Assembly: GCA_034111105.1 (NCBI GenBank)
Contig: JAWUXY010000042.1
Span: 1-24,921, forward strand
Source: Bermanella sp034111105
GTDB taxonomy: Bacteria > Pseudomonadota > Gammaproteobacteria > Pseudomonadales > Oceanobacteraceae
Direction: 5' to 3'
DNA length: 24,921 bases
Numbering within the stretch: the first letter of the stretch is position 1; the number at the start of each line of letters is the position of its first letter. A program made the position numbers and the translations under genes. The notes under the pieces are model-generated. The model saw only the letters and a program-made list of their open reading frames with translations, was not told where the DNA came from and did not search any database. Below, one piece after another: positions 24,111 to 24,921 of this stretch.

Positions 24111-24760
24111 AAGGCTATTTCTGGCAGTACATTTTTCTTTTGTACACTATAAGAATCATTCCACTCACATAGCAATTCAGCTAAAAAGCGTGATTGCTCA
24201 TGTAGCGCAACCAATTCATCTTGACCGCCTTTTACACCTTTATAGATAGGTAGCTTTAACAGCTTTTTATTAAGTTCATTTGCTGGATCTTGCATTTTAT
24301 TTACTTCAAGATTCCAACGAACATTATGCAACATCATTCGATAAGCGATTAATTTTGTTTCAACCGTAAATAAACTAAAGTCGTCTATTTCACGGAAATA
24401 TTTAAAATCAATTCCCAACAACACCACATCTGTTTGCGCCTTAACAGTGGCATTTCGGCCACGCCCTGTCACCATTGATAACGCACCAAAGACTTCGCCA
24501 GGGTTAATGATGTTTAAGCTCTCGCCATCATCGTCGCAGAAAACAGACATCTGACCTTTCAGTAAAAAGTACAATACCTGATCTTGATTGCCTTTTTGTA
24601 AAACCGTTTCACCTGCTTGCGCTTGAACAAATTCACAGACACTTAATAATAAATCGAACTGCTTTTGATCAACCTGCACAATCTCTTTAAAAAACGTAAC
24701 ACTTCGAACCAACCGCTGTAAGGACTCCGTGTTGTACTCAACTCTGCTTAGTTTTTGCAT
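24107..24760 (-). CDS. Cyclic-nucleotide-binding-fold protein without DNA-binding domain
   Basis: 217 residues from ATG 24760, chosen because AGGG lies 8 bases upstream; an in-frame GTG at 24793 would add 11 unlikely residues. Residues about 20–135 form a Crp-type beta roll (ETVLQKGNQDQVLYFLLKG, then NPGEVFGALSMVTGRGRNATV). In the phosphate-binding cassette the usual Glu after FG is Ala (FGAL), while the Arg is kept, so cAMP may not be bound in the usual way. The C-terminal 80 residues are helical and no winged HTH is visible, so it is not a classic Crp regulator. A protein-partner or allosteric role is possible. The ligand is unknown. Confidence 0.82.
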   Translation of the reverse strand: MQKLSRVEYNTESLQRLVRSVTFFKEIVQVDQKQFDLLLSVCEFVQAQAGETVLQKGNQDQVLYFLLKGQMSVFCDDDGESLNIINPGEVFGALSMVTGRGRNATVKAQTDVVLLGIDFKYFREIDDFSLFTVETKLIAYRMMLHNVRWNLEVNKMQDPANELNKKLLKLPIYKGVKGGQDELVALHEQSRFLAELLCEWNDSYSVQKKNVLPEIAF

Positions 24761-24921
24761 CCCATAAACCCTACAACCACATACCAATGACACGAAAGGA
24801 AAAACATATCCAGACTCATACTAACAGCTATATTTAGACCCCAGTAAAAGAAATATCCAAATTACGAACTGTTGGTATTTTTTACCATAAAATCAAACAC
24901 ATACAGCCAATTAGAGCATTA

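Noticed and set aside
24871..24892. TGGTA/TACCA hairpin near the window end
   Set aside because: Five pairs in AT-rich sequence with no gene context visible; too weak to call.
1..24921. CRISPR array, insertion sequence, rRNA, prophage
   Set aside because: No regularly spaced repeats, transposase or integrase genes, or rRNA sequence were found on reading both strands.

Overview
The window looks like chromosomal DNA of a low-to-mid GC, probably marine, gammaproteobacterium. This rests on the order ispE – tRNA-Gln – prs – rplY (long Ctc form) – pth – ychF, typical of Pseudomonas/Oceanospirillales relatives, on an fpr/LysR/CPA2-antiporter block, and on a high density of c-di-GMP proteins. The exact genus cannot be fixed from sequence alone.

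Region 1 (1–4600) is a co-directional housekeeping block: the end of ispE (5' end outside the window), tRNA-Gln(UUG), prs, rplY, pth and ychF. It closes with a hairpin and a C-rich, G-poor stretch that resembles a Rho-loading zone.

Region 2 (4760–8320) is the most interesting part, a compact set of DNA-alkylation defence genes. A MerR-family activator with a GyrI-like ligand domain sits behind a MerR-type promoter with a 19-bp spacer. It is followed within a few bases each by a free-standing GyrI-like protein (the family that includes cyclopropanoid-genotoxin hydrolases), an AlkD-like HEAT-repeat DNA glycosylase and an O6-alkylguanine methyltransferase, ending at a terminator. Convergent to it lies tag (3-methyladenine glycosylase I), preceded by an excellent LexA box. 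The gene set suggests sense, detoxify, excise and directly reverse; the nearest known parallel is the self-resistance set of yatakemycin/CC-1065 producers.

Region 3 (8450–18440) is dominated by c-di-GMP signalling: a Cache–PAS hybrid histidine kinase with a downstream EAL phosphodiesterase, a zinc-less MDR oxidoreductase, an unusual fusion of a cellobiose-type PTS EIIC membrane domain to an EAL domain, and a four-PAS–GGDEF–EAL protein divergent from it. Perfect inverted repeats lie in the divergent gap.

Region 4 (18440–24921) holds a small exported protein, fpr (ferredoxin–NADP reductase) with a strong terminator, a divergent operon of a CPA2 antiporter, a LysR regulator (possibly FinR-like) and a DUF1415 protein, a membrane GGEEF diguanylate cyclase, and a cyclic-nucleotide-binding-fold protein without a DNA-binding domain. 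A 28-bp perfect dyad between fpr and the antiporter overlaps the -35 regions of both predicted promoters. No rRNA, CRISPR array, insertion sequence or phage gene was seen.
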